From contig JACPUU010000007.1 in the NCBI GenBank assembly GCA_016192075.1, positions 62,001-126,000 of the forward strand: 64,000 nt of DNA, given 5' to 3'. Below, piece after piece: positions 1-8,330 of this stretch. The notes under the pieces were generated by a model. The model searched no databases, had not been told where the DNA came from, and saw nothing but the letters and a program-made list of their open reading frames with translations. A program made the position numbers and the translations under genes. The stretch's first letter is position 1. Every line of letters starts with the position of its first letter. The stretch comes from Bacteroidota bacterium (GTDB taxonomy: Bacteria > Bacteroidota > Bacteroidia > Flavobacteriales_D > Crocinitomicaceae).

Positions 1-1450
1 GGTAGCCTTTTTTCTGAACGGTTGATTTGAAATTAACCGCATTTTCATACACTGAAAAACTGCCGACAATAACGTGGTATTCACAATCAGCATCCGCTGT
101 CTTTTCAGGAACAACCGGGGTATCCGGCGTTTTTTTGGAAGGGAATTTGGACGGATCTATTTTGGAAAGTGAACTGGTGCCAGCCCTTGGTTTAAAATCA
201 ACGGTAGCCGTTGTAACAACCGGTATTGTTTCTTTCTCATCATCAGCAGTTACAATGGCTGTGGAAGTTGAATGACCATCACCAGCCGGATTTTCGATCA
301 ATGCACCGGTTTGACCGGAACTGAATTTGGGCTGAAACAAGCTCAGAAAAACAGCGAGTTCATCTTCAAAAATATACGTTTCGCGGTTCATGCTTTCAGC
401 CAGGTGAAAATCTTTAAAAATTTCAATTTTTCCTTCATAGCAGGCCACCCAAACCTCTGCATCTTCCCAATTCACGGTAATTCCAATGGGGTGATGCCCC
501 GTTGCAACCACCTCCATCACCTTCATGGAATCGGTATTGATTTTGGAGAATGTATTGGCAAAATAATTCACCACGTAGAGGTAATGCTGATCGGGTGAAA
601 GCACCATGCTCCGTGGCCCTGCATTGGTGGTACACGACTGTTTCTCCCCTGATTTCAAATCGTATTTGACCAGGCAATTTCCTGAATTCAAAGAAACGTA
701 TAAAAGACTGTCATTGGCTGACAACACTACGTGACGCGGTGATTTACCAATTTGCTCAATGTAACTGACAGCATAGGTTTGCAAATCAATGCTGGCAATT
801 TTGGTAGAGCCCATTACCGTGACATACGCCACTTTTGAATCAGATGAAATGGCTACCCCGCGCGGATGTGCACCAACATCTACTTTTTTGATTTCAGTTT
901 CAGTGACCAGGTCTATAATTGAAACATCACCGCTGCTCCAGTTAGAAACAACCATCACCTGTTCATCACGGCTTATGGCCAGGTATTTGGGCACCGCACC
1001 CACCTTTATTACTTTTTCAATCTGAAAGGTGGTGGTATTGATTTTATACACAAATCCGGGATCGTATCCTTTTCCGTTACAGCCGTCACAACCCGGGTTG
1101 TCAAAGCCTTCACCAATCATGTTGTAATTGGATACCCACAGGGTTTTGCCCTTGTTTGAAAAAGCAGCCTCTACGGGTCCGCCCAGGTAGGTATCACCTG
1201 AATATTCAGCAAAACCAAAGGCTTTCAGATCAATCCGATCGGGTATTTTTGCAAGCAGATTACCGTTTTTGTCATAGATGGTAACCGTGTGGCGGTACAT
1301 CATGTTTTGCGCGGCAAATAAGCCTGTACCACTGGTGACAATGGATTTGGGAGAGATGCCATCACCAAATTCATGCTTTTTATAAATGAATTTCTGAACC
1401 TGCGGAAAGGCCGTTGCTGCTAAAAAAAAGAAACTAAAAAAAAGGCAAAT
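1..1450 (-). CDS. Secreted YVTN-type beta-propeller protein with C-terminal SPOR domain (3' end outside window)
   Basis: The reverse strand is open from about 1450 to the window edge (about 483 codons). It begins with a hydrophobic signal-like segment ending in LAATAFPQ. Repeated blades follow, with PRGVAISSDS, PRHVVLSANDS, PRSMVLSPDQ and PIGITVNWED, typical of YVTN/lactonase-like propellers. A CDGCNGKGYDPG segment lies early in the propeller. After a Pro/Thr-rich linker comes EYHVIVGSFSVYENA, the start of a SPOR (peptidoglycan-binding) domain, cut off at position 1. I infer a periplasmic or envelope protein. The start is unclear: there is no ATG. The frame opens at an ATT (1448-1450) two bases after the upstream gene's stop; a TTG at 1446-1448 would need a one-base change in the T8 run. 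It is probably co-transcribed with the SirB1-like gene. Confidence 0.75.
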   Translation of the reverse strand, partial: MCLFFSFFFLAATAFPQVQKFIYKKHEFGDGISPKSIVTSGTGLFAAQNMMYRHTVTIYDKNGNLLAKIPDRIDLKAFGFAEYSGDTYLGGPVEAAFSNKGKTLWVSNYNMIGEGFDNPGCDGCNGKGYDPGFVYKINTTTFQIEKVIKVGAVPKYLAISRDEQVMVVSNWSSGDVSIIDLVTETEIKKVDVGAHPRGVAISSDSKVAYVTVMGSTKIASIDLQTYAVSYIEQIGKSPRHVVLSANDSLLYVSLNSGNCLVKYDLKSGEKQSCTTNAGPRSMVLSPDQHYLYVVNYFANTFSKINTDSMKVMEVVATGHHPIGITVNWEDAEVWVACYEGKIEIFKDFHLAESMNRETYIFEDELAVFLSLFQPKFSSGQTGALIENPAGDGHSTSTAIVTADDEKETIPVVTTATVDFKPRAGTSSLSKIDPSKFPSKKTPDTPVVPEKTADADCEYHVIVGSFSVYENAVNFKSTVQKKGY

Positions 1451-1452
1451 GC

Positions 1453-2346
1453 TTAGCCCAGGATAGCCTGAATTTGCTTCAGATCCTGCACCTTCTGCTC
1501 TTCTCCCACTTTGGTATAAGCGTAAGCGAGATTGTTGAGCATTCGTTTGAGAATTTCTGTATTTGAACACGGTTCAAAATAATCACGGTCAAATGGCAAA
1601 TTTAAACTACGCAGGTAATTTTCGATTTCATTGTGATCAAAAATCCGCCCCCGGCTAAACGGGTTGATATAAAACAACACGTTCCGGTCGTCGTTGAAAC
1701 CTAACATTTTAAGTGTCTTAAACTCGTCTACGAAACCAAGTACAAAATGGTTCGGCAGGTTAACCCCATAAATAGGAATCTGCAGGCGCTGGGCTATCAC
1801 TGAATAAAGGATAGACAGGCTTAACGGGTTCCCCTTTTTAGACTCCAGTACGGTATTAATAAAGGAGTTCTGGGGAGCATAAAAATTATTTTTGCTTGAT
1901 TCAAACCCGCAAATGTCAAATAATACGTGGTTAAAAATCTTTACAATTTCAAATGCCGTGTTGTTCTCATTGATTTCAAGCCACACCTTTTGCTGAATTT
2001 TATCAAGCTCCTCCTCTACTTTTTTCTCATCAATTTCAGGGTAGTGCAATTTGCTCAGAATAACTGAACCCCTGAATAAGTCACGGTTTGACGAGGCTTT
2101 CCATTTAGAAAGCTCATTTTTAATTTCGTTAATACGGATTTCGTGAATAATACCACGCAGCCTATCCTGATACTCCTGCTCTTCAATGGTGCGGTGCCAG
2201 GAATCTTCGAGGGCAGGTACAACTGATTTACCAAAACCAACCAGCTTGTCTTTTACATGGCCGTAAATAGTCGGGTCAGGATCTTCCACCAACCTGATTA
2301 AGGCGGCCAGTTCTCCGGGGTTCGATGGTACAATCTGCGTTTTCAC
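1453..2346 (-). CDS. SirB1-family transglutaminase-like protein
   Basis: About 297 residues. The C-terminal half matches the SirB1/transglutaminase-like core: NSFINTVLESKKGNPLSLSI followed by YGVNLPNHFVLGF, the usual place of the degenerate Cys-His core. The N-terminal half is helical, HEAT-like. The biochemical role of this family is poorly defined. Two GTG starts exist, at 2370 and 2346; I choose 2346 because a perfect TACCTTTG -7 element (2351-2358) lies four bases before it and would sit inside the longer version. The downstream neighbour, the propeller/SPOR gene, begins almost at its stop codon. Confidence 0.75.
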   Translation of the reverse strand: MKTQIVPSNPGELAALIRLVEDPDPTIYGHVKDKLVGFGKSVVPALEDSWHRTIEEQEYQDRLRGIIHEIRINEIKNELSKWKASSNRDLFRGSVILSKLHYPEIDEKKVEEELDKIQQKVWLEINENNTAFEIVKIFNHVLFDICGFESSKNNFYAPQNSFINTVLESKKGNPLSLSILYSVIAQRLQIPIYGVNLPNHFVLGFVDEFKTLKMLGFNDDRNVLFYINPFSRGRIFDHNEIENYLRSLNLPFDRDYFEPCSNTEILKRMLNNLAYAYTKVGEEQKVQDLKQIQAILG

Positions 2347-2350
2347 CTTA

Positions 2351-2358
2351 CAAAGGTA
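2351..2358 (-). promoter_or_regulatory. -7 promoter element TACCTTTG of the SirB1-like gene
   Basis: Exact match to the Bacteroidota -7 consensus TAnnTTTG on the minus strand, four bases before the GTG at 2346. The transcript would be leaderless or nearly so. Confidence 0.5.
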
Positions 2359-2473
2359 GGGTAAGACCACAGTGCCCTGAAACAGGGAATTGAAATGTTG
2401 TTAACCCGTTGTTGTCAATTGAATTTTCTGACAAAAACGAAAAACTCCAGTCATTTCAAGCGTTTTAGCTCGA

Positions 2474-3352
2474 TTAGCGAAGTTCAGTCAACCGGTTAAG
2501 CACACACTCAATCAAATGAGCCATCTTTTGTGAATAATTTGGTTCAAAGCTATTGGTATACCGGTTTGCAAGTACCAGGCAAACCGTCACAGCCTTGTGT
2601 CCAAGGGCATCTGAAAGGGCATACAAGGCTGATGTTTCCATTTCAAGATTGGTTACCTGCACCCCGTTCCAACTAAACTGACGAATGCTGTTTTTAAAAT
2701 CAGGTAAACTAAGCGGGATACGGATAGCACGGCCCTGCGGACCATAAAATCCGTTGGCCGTAATAGTAATACCTGCAGTCATATCTGCTTTCAGCAAATC
2801 AAATAATTCATCCGATGACTTTTTAAAATACGGCGTATTCAACCGGGAATTCCATCCGGTGCGTGAGATAAATTCGGTTGCAGCATTCAGCTCATCAGCC
2901 GAATACGGTATCTCGTAAAAATTAGCAACACCGTCCAGACCAATGGCATATTTTGAAATCACATGCGCACCGGGAGGCAACAGTTCCTGCAAGGAACCAC
3001 AGGTACCAATACGTATCAGGTTGAGTGATTTTTTGGTTGTTTTTTCAGTGCGCGTTGCAAGGTCAATGTTAACCAATGCATCCAGTTCGTTGAGCACAAT
3101 GTCAATGTTATCTGTTCCTATACCAGTGGATAGTACTGTAAGTTCTCTGCCTTTATACGTACCGGTGAGCGAACAAAACTCACGGTTCTGTGCTTCAAAA
3201 CGAATGCTGTCGAAAAATGAACCAATGAATTTAACACGGTCCTGGTCACCTACCAGCAAAACAGTATCTGCAATATCACCCGGCCCTATTCCCAAATGAT
3301 AGACCTTTCCATTTTTATCAAGCGTAAGCTCAGATGCTTCGAGTTTTGCCAT
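2474..3352 (-). CDS. Nucleoside phosphorylase (uridine phosphorylase-like)
   Basis: 292 residues. Member of the PNP/UDP phosphorylase superfamily, which cleaves nucleosides with phosphate to base and ribose-1-phosphate in the cytoplasm. Visible motifs are LGIGPGDIADTVLLVGD near the N-terminus, the phosphate-binding STGIGTDN, RIGTCGSLQ, and the substrate-binding NLEMETSALYALSDALGH. The length is slightly above typical E. coli Udp (about 253), with an insertion around residues 125-185. Its start lies three bases from the bshC stop, so it is very probably the second gene of a bshC transcript. The exact nucleoside preference cannot be read from the sequence. Confidence 0.85.
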   Translation of the reverse strand: MAKLEASELTLDKNGKVYHLGIGPGDIADTVLLVGDQDRVKFIGSFFDSIRFEAQNREFCSLTGTYKGRELTVLSTGIGTDNIDIVLNELDALVNIDLATRTEKTTKKSLNLIRIGTCGSLQELLPPGAHVISKYAIGLDGVANFYEIPYSADELNAATEFISRTGWNSRLNTPYFKKSSDELFDLLKADMTAGITITANGFYGPQGRAIRIPLSLPDFKNSIRQFSWNGVQVTNLEMETSALYALSDALGHKAVTVCLVLANRYTNSFEPNYSQKMAHLIECVLNRLTELR

Positions 3353-3355
3353 AGC

Positions 3356-4945
3356 CTAAAGTATTAGCGTTCTGATTTTGGGTGCATCCTCTGACTTTAC
3401 TGTTTTCATAACCCCATCAATAAATGACGGATGGTTCAGGTAATAATTCAGAAAATTTTCATGCCTTTCCTGAAAATGCGCACCGGGAAATAATTTTTCC
3501 TGCAATTTAACGAGCCGGTTTTTGGAAGACTCATCTTTGTCTTTTTCAGTTTTGAGCAGTTTTGCTTCTATTTTTTCGAGTGCCGTAATCATGCGTGAAA
3601 ATTCTGCCTCAACCATAGATACCAGGCTTGCATCAACCTGGTTTACTTTTTCAAGCACTTTACTTTTAGCCTTAAACAAATCGGCTTCAGCATCGGTAAA
3701 TGAAATAGAATCGCCCAGTCTTTCAAGGGTCCTGTTTTTTAACAACTGATCAACCGGCTGCTGCAATTGTGGCAGGTTCAGGTTTGATTTTTCAAGATCA
3801 CCAACCTGTTTCTGATTCAGAATAAAAACAGAATCACGCACACGCAGCAATGGAAAAGACGCGTTTAGTTTTTTAAATACCTCATGCAGCTGCAGCCAGT
3901 AAGCAATTTCACCACCGCCGCCAATGTACACCAGGTTTGGGAGAATCAGTTCCTGGTAAACCGGGCGCAACAAAGCATTGGGAGAAAAAGCGGCCGGATT
4001 TTGATCAATTTGTTTTGACAGTTCGCTGGCCGTATACCTTTTTCCATCCAGTTTAAAGCAGTCATCTTCGTAAACAATACGTTCTCTTTTTCCGTTTTCA
4101 TGAATGAAAAAAAGATTGCACGTGCGCAGGTGAACCTGCAGGTGATAACCTTCATGCTCCAGTTTCTGATTAGTTTGAGTAACCGCATTAAAGGTTACCT
4201 GGTTGTTGATTTCACTTAGAAAAACCGGTTTCAGCAATTCTTTCAGGGCGCTGTCATCTCCGTCCAGAATTACCAGCCCGTATTCGCCAAAAAGATGATT
4301 GATCAGTTTGCGTGTGGCCTGGGCCAGGGTTTCTGATTCCAGGTAATATGCAGCCAGTTCTTTAATACGCTGTTTTAATTCATCATTCTGATACAGGGCA
4401 TCTATTTCTTCAAAAAAAGCTGCAAGGTCTGCGGTGTGAATTCTACCCGCCACTGAAGATTCCTGCCCGGTTTTATTCCACGTTATTTTTTTATTGAACA
4501 AATGCAGGTGATTGATTTCTTCAAAATCATGGTCTTCAGTAGCCATCCAGAAAACCGGAACAAAATGCAGCTGCGGATGAGTTTCTTCCAGATCCTTTGC
4601 AATTACCAACGCCTGGGCAATTTTATAAATTGAAAACAACGGACCGGTAAGAATGTTGAGCTGATGCCCGGTGGTGATGGTGTAGGTATTATCGTTCAAC
4701 AGTAATTGAATATTGCGGGCAGATTTTTCAGACAGCGGCAATCCGTTGTTCTGACGATTCAATGCGTCAACCAATTTTTCACGGTTAACCGGAAACCGGT
4801 TTCGGGAGTCAATTTGTTGTTTAATAGAAGCAGTACTGAAAAATTCACCGGAAAACTCACGCACACGTTCATTGCGATCAATGAGATCCTGAACAAGTTT
4901 TGAACCGAACGAAAAATCGCGGAAAGAAAAGGGAGTCTGAATCAT
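3356..4945 (-). CDS. bshC: Bacillithiol biosynthesis cysteine-adding enzyme BshC
   Basis: 529 residues, the normal length for BshC, which adds cysteine to GlcN-malate in the last step of bacillithiol synthesis. Recognisable blocks are TITTGHQLNILTGPLFSIYK, FVPVFWMATEDHDFEEINH and the region around LLRPVYQELILPNLVYIGG, all characteristic of the family (Rossmann-like core followed by a C-terminal coiled coil at about 400-480). bshA and bshB are not in this window. The start ATG at 4945 is preceded by TACTTTTG with a four-base gap. The nucleoside phosphorylase gene follows immediately. Confidence 0.93.
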   Translation of the reverse strand: MIQTPFSFRDFSFGSKLVQDLIDRNERVREFSGEFFSTASIKQQIDSRNRFPVNREKLVDALNRQNNGLPLSEKSARNIQLLLNDNTYTITTGHQLNILTGPLFSIYKIAQALVIAKDLEETHPQLHFVPVFWMATEDHDFEEINHLHLFNKKITWNKTGQESSVAGRIHTADLAAFFEEIDALYQNDELKQRIKELAAYYLESETLAQATRKLINHLFGEYGLVILDGDDSALKELLKPVFLSEINNQVTFNAVTQTNQKLEHEGYHLQVHLRTCNLFFIHENGKRERIVYEDDCFKLDGKRYTASELSKQIDQNPAAFSPNALLRPVYQELILPNLVYIGGGGEIAYWLQLHEVFKKLNASFPLLRVRDSVFILNQKQVGDLEKSNLNLPQLQQPVDQLLKNRTLERLGDSISFTDAEADLFKAKSKVLEKVNQVDASLVSMVEAEFSRMITALEKIEAKLLKTEKDKDESSKNRLVKLQEKLFPGAHFQERHENFLNYYLNHPSFIDGVMKTVKSEDAPKIRTLIL

Positions 4946-4949
4946 GCCA

Positions 4950-4957
4950 CAAAAGTA
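4950..4957 (-). promoter_or_regulatory. -7 promoter element TACTTTTG of bshC
   Basis: Exact TAnnTTTG match on the minus strand, four bases before the bshC ATG. It lies between bshC and the upstream membrane-protein gene, so bshC can be transcribed on its own, probably without a leader. Confidence 0.5.
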
Positions 4958-4979
4958 AACATTCTCAACAGACGTCCGT

Positions 4980-5402
4980 TTAGTATTCCATGTATTTCAG
5001 AAAACTTCCAAACATGAAAATAAACGTAATGCTCAATAAGCCAAAGGCAATGGTAATGGGGTTTTGCAGCCAGAAACAATACAGAATCCAAATGGCATTG
5101 GGTACAACATAAAGGGCAAATCCATTTCTGTTCTGACGTGACATTTTTATGACACCGGCAATTGGAATTATACAAAAAATCATAGCCAGCAGATAGATAA
5201 CGGCCATCAGTGCTTCATTCTCTACCTTAAACCTGAAAAATGCCAGCAGCACATTCGAATCAGTAACAACCAGGAAGAAAAAAATCATAAACAGCACACT
5301 CCAGAAACCATTGCCAAGGTACGCAAACGTAGCCAATGTTTTAAAACTGGCGGGCAGCGGTTTTACCTGTTCGTCTGATTCATCAAGCAGGTTATCTGTC
5401 AT
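4980..5402 (-). CDS. Small four-helix membrane protein, paralogue of the next gene
   Basis: 140 residues with a charged N-terminus (MTDNLLDESDEQ) and four predicted membrane segments (about 25-50, 65-85, 95-115, 118-137). It shares the pattern KTLA-FAYLGNG-W-V-F near the first helix with the protein encoded just upstream, so the two are tandem duplicates separated by 12 bases and probably co-transcribed. I do not recognise a functional family. Confidence 0.7.
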   Translation of the reverse strand: MTDNLLDESDEQVKPLPASFKTLATFAYLGNGFWSVLFMIFFFLVVTDSNVLLAFFRFKVENEALMAVIYLLAMIFCIIPIAGVIKMSRQNRNGFALYVVPNAIWILYCFWLQNPITIAFGLLSITFIFMFGSFLKYMEY

Positions 5403-5414
5403 TGTTCAAAAACC

Positions 5415-5831
5415 TTATTTGAGTGATTTAAGATTTGCACCAAACCCAACAATAAATCCAATTGAAATAACAGCCATCCCAATGTTTTCACCTTGTCCTG
5501 ATCCCAGGTTCATCAACACCCAGATTCCGTTTCCAACCAGATACAGCCAAAATCCTAATTTTTTGCCGGCGGCCATTTGAAAGGCGCCAATAATGCCCAG
5601 TGTACACATGGCTACCACCAGAAAAATGGCAATCCCGACAACCCCTATGGGAAGGCTGCCTACTCCTAAAAGACGTTCAAATTCAGAGGATGCGGCCATC
5701 ATCCAAAAAAATACCCCTAAAAAAACTACGGCCCAGAGACCATTTCCAATATAAGCCAAAATAGCCAGCGTTTTTACAGCCTGAGGCACCGCTACCGGTT
5801 TCTCATTTAACGTTTCTAATGTATCTTCCAT
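5415..5831 (-). CDS. Small four-helix membrane protein, paralogue of the previous gene
   Basis: 138 residues, same architecture as its downstream neighbour: a short acidic N-terminus followed by VKTLAILAYIGNGLWAVVF and four hydrophobic segments. Function unknown. The pair precedes bshC on the same strand, but the bshC promoter inside the gap argues against obligatory co-transcription. Confidence 0.7.
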   Translation of the reverse strand: MEDTLETLNEKPVAVPQAVKTLAILAYIGNGLWAVVFLGVFFWMMAASSEFERLLGVGSLPIGVVGIAIFLVVAMCTLGIIGAFQMAAGKKLGFWLYLVGNGIWVLMNLGSGQGENIGMAVISIGFIVGFGANLKSLK

Positions 5832-5959
5832 GTGTATGAATTTTCAACTAACATACCCATTTTATTTTTATAAACAATGATTTCTGAACGCCGTTTTAAC
5901 GAAGGCCCTCTCAATTCATCAGGCATTTTTTTGTAATCTTGCAAAAAAAAAAATCAGAC

Positions 5960-6391
5960 ATGAAAGCCATCATCACTACCAATAAAGGCGTTATGAACGT
6001 TGATCTTTACGCCAAAGAAACGCCCATTACGGTTGAAAATTTTGTAAAACTTGCCAAATCTGGATTTTACGACGGCCTTACCTGGCACCGGGTAATTCCT
6101 GACTTTGTTATTCAGGGAGGGTGCCCGAAAGGAACCGGAACCGGTGGACCGGGCTGGACCATTCCCTGCGAAGTAACAGCTGAAAAACAATACCATGACC
6201 GCGGCGTACTTTCAATGGCACACGCCGGCCGAAACACCGGTGGCTCACAATTTTTTGTGTGTCATAGCCGCAGAAATACAGCCCACCTTGACCGCAACCA
6301 TACCTGCTTTGGAATTGTTACCGAAGGACTGGAGGTAATTGATGCAATTGTACCGGGAGATAAAATTGAAAAAATCGAAATCATAGATTAA
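5960..6391 (+). CDS. Cyclophilin-type peptidyl-prolyl cis-trans isomerase
   Basis: 143 residues from the ATG at 5960 (an upstream in-frame TTG at 5939 sits inside the promoter-like region and is not favoured). It has no signal peptide, so it is a cytoplasmic cyclophilin. Family motifs are present: [31 protein letters not shown] (catalytic Arg), [10 protein letters not shown] (Gln and Phe of the active site) and LDRNHTCFG in place of the usual Trp-containing segment, as in many short bacterial cyclophilins. It is flanked by divergent and convergent genes, so it is monocistronic. TAATCTTG at 5934-5941 is a one-mismatch -7 element. Confidence 0.92.
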   Translation: MKAIITTNKGVMNVDLYAKETPITVENFVKLAKSGFYDGLTWHRVIPDFVIQGGCPKGTGTGGPGWTIPCEVTAEKQYHDRGVLSMAHAGRNTGGSQFFVCHSRRNTAHLDRNHTCFGIVTEGLEVIDAIVPGDKIEKIEIID

Positions 6392-6402
6392 ACCTGCTTT
6401 GA

Positions 6403-6445
6403 GCGAAGTGTTCTGTTTCTGACGAAAAGGAGCACTTTGCTTTTT
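6403..6445. terminator. Probable bidirectional terminator between convergent genes
   Basis: An imperfect hairpin pairs GCGAAGTGTTCT with AGGAGCACTTTGC, followed by TTTTT on the plus strand. It lies between the cyclophilin gene and the convergent flippase gene. Confidence 0.45.
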
Positions 6446-6453
6446 ACTCAAAA

Positions 6454-7893
6454 TTACTTTTGCCTGAGCATTTCTTTCAGGTCTGAAAAGCGCAGCAAAC
6501 GAAGCATAAACGCAGCAGCAAGTCCTGCCATAAATACCAGCAGCAATGCTTTCATGCTGTCTATTTTTTGTACCTGCGTGAAATAAAATGAAGCAGTCAG
6601 AATGACACCCAGCAAAAAGAGCCCGGCAAACAGCCTGACATTAAAACGGATATTTACCAGCCTGTAAGCCAAAACAACCTGTATAACCGCCGTGACGCCC
6701 TGGGTAATCAATGTTGCCATGGCAGCACCTTCTGCTTTGTAAGCCGGTATCAGTAGCAAATTCAACAAAACATTCAGAATCAAACCGTTGAAAGCCATTG
6801 CGTTCAGCTGTTTCAACTTTCCACTAGCCGTTAAAAGCGTACCATAAATATAAGTCATGGAAACCGGAATAAAACTTAAAATTAAGTATCCGAAACTGCG
6901 GGCCGAAACATCACTGACTTCCGGATACCTTAACTCCAGCAATTCTTTCTGGAAAAAAAAGGCAGTCATACCGGCTACTATACTCATTCCCAAAAGCAGG
7001 CGCACGGCCAGGTTCACGTATAGCATCACATCACCGTTAATTTTTAATTGCCGCGCAAAAACCGGTAACAACATGCCCGCAAAAAGCAGCGCAAACATGT
7101 TCACGGCATCCAGGTAACGAAAGCCCTGTGCATAGATACCAGCCTGCACATCACCGTCCGGCAGCAACCGTTCAAGCATAACCGAATCAAGCCGGTTATA
7201 CAGCATCATCAAAAAAATCAGCAAGGCATAGGGGAATGAATTTTTAAGCAGTACCACTGAAAAATTCCGTTTAAAATTCAACTTAATGGCACCCGCTTCT
7301 TTCCGCAGCATGATGAGTGCAAACAAAGCAGTCAGTAAATACGCCAGCGTTTGGGCATAGACAAACCAGGCAATGTTAAACTCAGATCCCAGCAGGTTGG
7401 TCCACAGCATCACCGCACAAAAAACAATCAGCAGCAAACGATCCATAACCGATACAACTGCATCAGACCGAAACAGGTGCAAACCGCCAAAATTAGAACG
7501 GCAAAACTGGATAATGGCAATCAGAAACTGGTTGATCATTAAAATGGAAAGCAGGTAAACCTCGTCACCTGAATAGCCCACAAAAATTCCGGACACCAGC
7601 GTAAAAACGGCATAGAGTATAAAGAGCGAAAAACGCAGCCAGAGAATTTTACTGAAGTTTTTAGAAATCAGGTGTGGGTGCTGCGCTATGTTGCGGGTGT
7701 TGTAATTGGTAATTCCAAGGTCTAACAAAATATTCAGCAGCAGTGAAAAATTGAGCAGCGAAAAATAATTACCATAAACGGCTTCCCCTACCCGGTTTTG
7801 AACCTCGGCATCAATACCCAGAATAAAAAAGGGTTTCACCAGCAGGTTAAGCAGGAGAATCAAAAATAAACCGGATAAAAAACTGCGCTGCAT
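6454..7893 (-). CDS. Polysaccharide/lipid flippase-like membrane protein (MOP superfamily)
   Basis: About 479 residues from the ATG at 7893; the open frame extends upstream to 7950 but that part has no coding character. About 12-14 hydrophobic helices and the arrangement of oligosaccharide flippases (Wzx/polysaccharide biosynthesis family), including EAVYGNYFSLLNFSLLLNIL near the N-terminus, LGITNYNTRNIAQ, and a central RLDSVMLERLLPDGDVQAG loop. Members move lipid-linked sugars across the inner membrane. No glycan cluster surrounds it, so its substrate is unknown. Confidence 0.8.
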   Translation of the reverse strand: MQRSFLSGLFLILLLNLLVKPFFILGIDAEVQNRVGEAVYGNYFSLLNFSLLLNILLDLGITNYNTRNIAQHPHLISKNFSKILWLRFSLFILYAVFTLVSGIFVGYSGDEVYLLSILMINQFLIAIIQFCRSNFGGLHLFRSDAVVSVMDRLLLIVFCAVMLWTNLLGSEFNIAWFVYAQTLAYLLTALFALIMLRKEAGAIKLNFKRNFSVVLLKNSFPYALLIFLMMLYNRLDSVMLERLLPDGDVQAGIYAQGFRYLDAVNMFALLFAGMLLPVFARQLKINGDVMLYVNLAVRLLLGMSIVAGMTAFFFQKELLELRYPEVSDVSARSFGYLILSFIPVSMTYIYGTLLTASGKLKQLNAMAFNGLILNVLLNLLLIPAYKAEGAAMATLITQGVTAVIQVVLAYRLVNIRFNVRLFAGLFLLGVILTASFYFTQVQKIDSMKALLLVFMAGLAAAFMLRLLRFSDLKEMLRQK

Positions 7894-7949
7894 GGTTTGA
7901 TTGTCTGTAAAGAGACTGTTTAAAAATGAATACAAGTATAACAGATACA

Positions 7950-8190
7950 AGGATTCCCCGCTGATTTGCGCTGATTTAATTTCGCAACGCTTGCGCCGAA
8001 GCTTATGCTTACGCCGGAGCTCATTGCCTTCGCGCAGCCGCTTACGCAGAAGCTACAGCGTAGGCGCACGGCATAGCAAGGTCAGCATAGGCGCACAGCG
8101 TAGGAGCCAGAATACGCTGATTTGTTTTTTAAATGCTATCCCAATTCTGCGTAATCTGCGGTCCTTTTCCGCGACAATCTGCGGGAATCT
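7950..8190. repeat. Composite repeat region: 'CGCTGATT/TCTGCG' units and a GC-rich core
   Basis: The region begins and ends with many short versions of CGCTGATT, CTGCGTAATCTGCGG and CTGCGGGAATC, a family of small interspersed repeats I associate with Bacteroidota genomes. Its middle (about 7985-8105) is a GC-rich mosaic of GCTTACGC, AGCGTAGGCGCAC and GCATAGGCGCACAGCG. A related but shorter set occurs in opposite orientation at 10410-10485. Long open frames through it are judged non-coding. Confidence 0.65.
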
Positions 8191-8330
8191 TTTTGATCAA
8201 AAAATCAAATTTAAACAGTTTCTAAGACAATACGCGGAAACGGGGATTTTGTTTTGGCTGAACTCTTTTTTAGACAACAATCAGGCGTGCCTGGTTTTTC
8301 ATTAGATTTGAACTAAAACCCAAAACCAGC

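Noticed and set aside
7901-8305. A 134-residue plus-strand open frame
   Set aside because: It runs through the composite repeat region and its Arg/Ser-rich product reflects the repeat.
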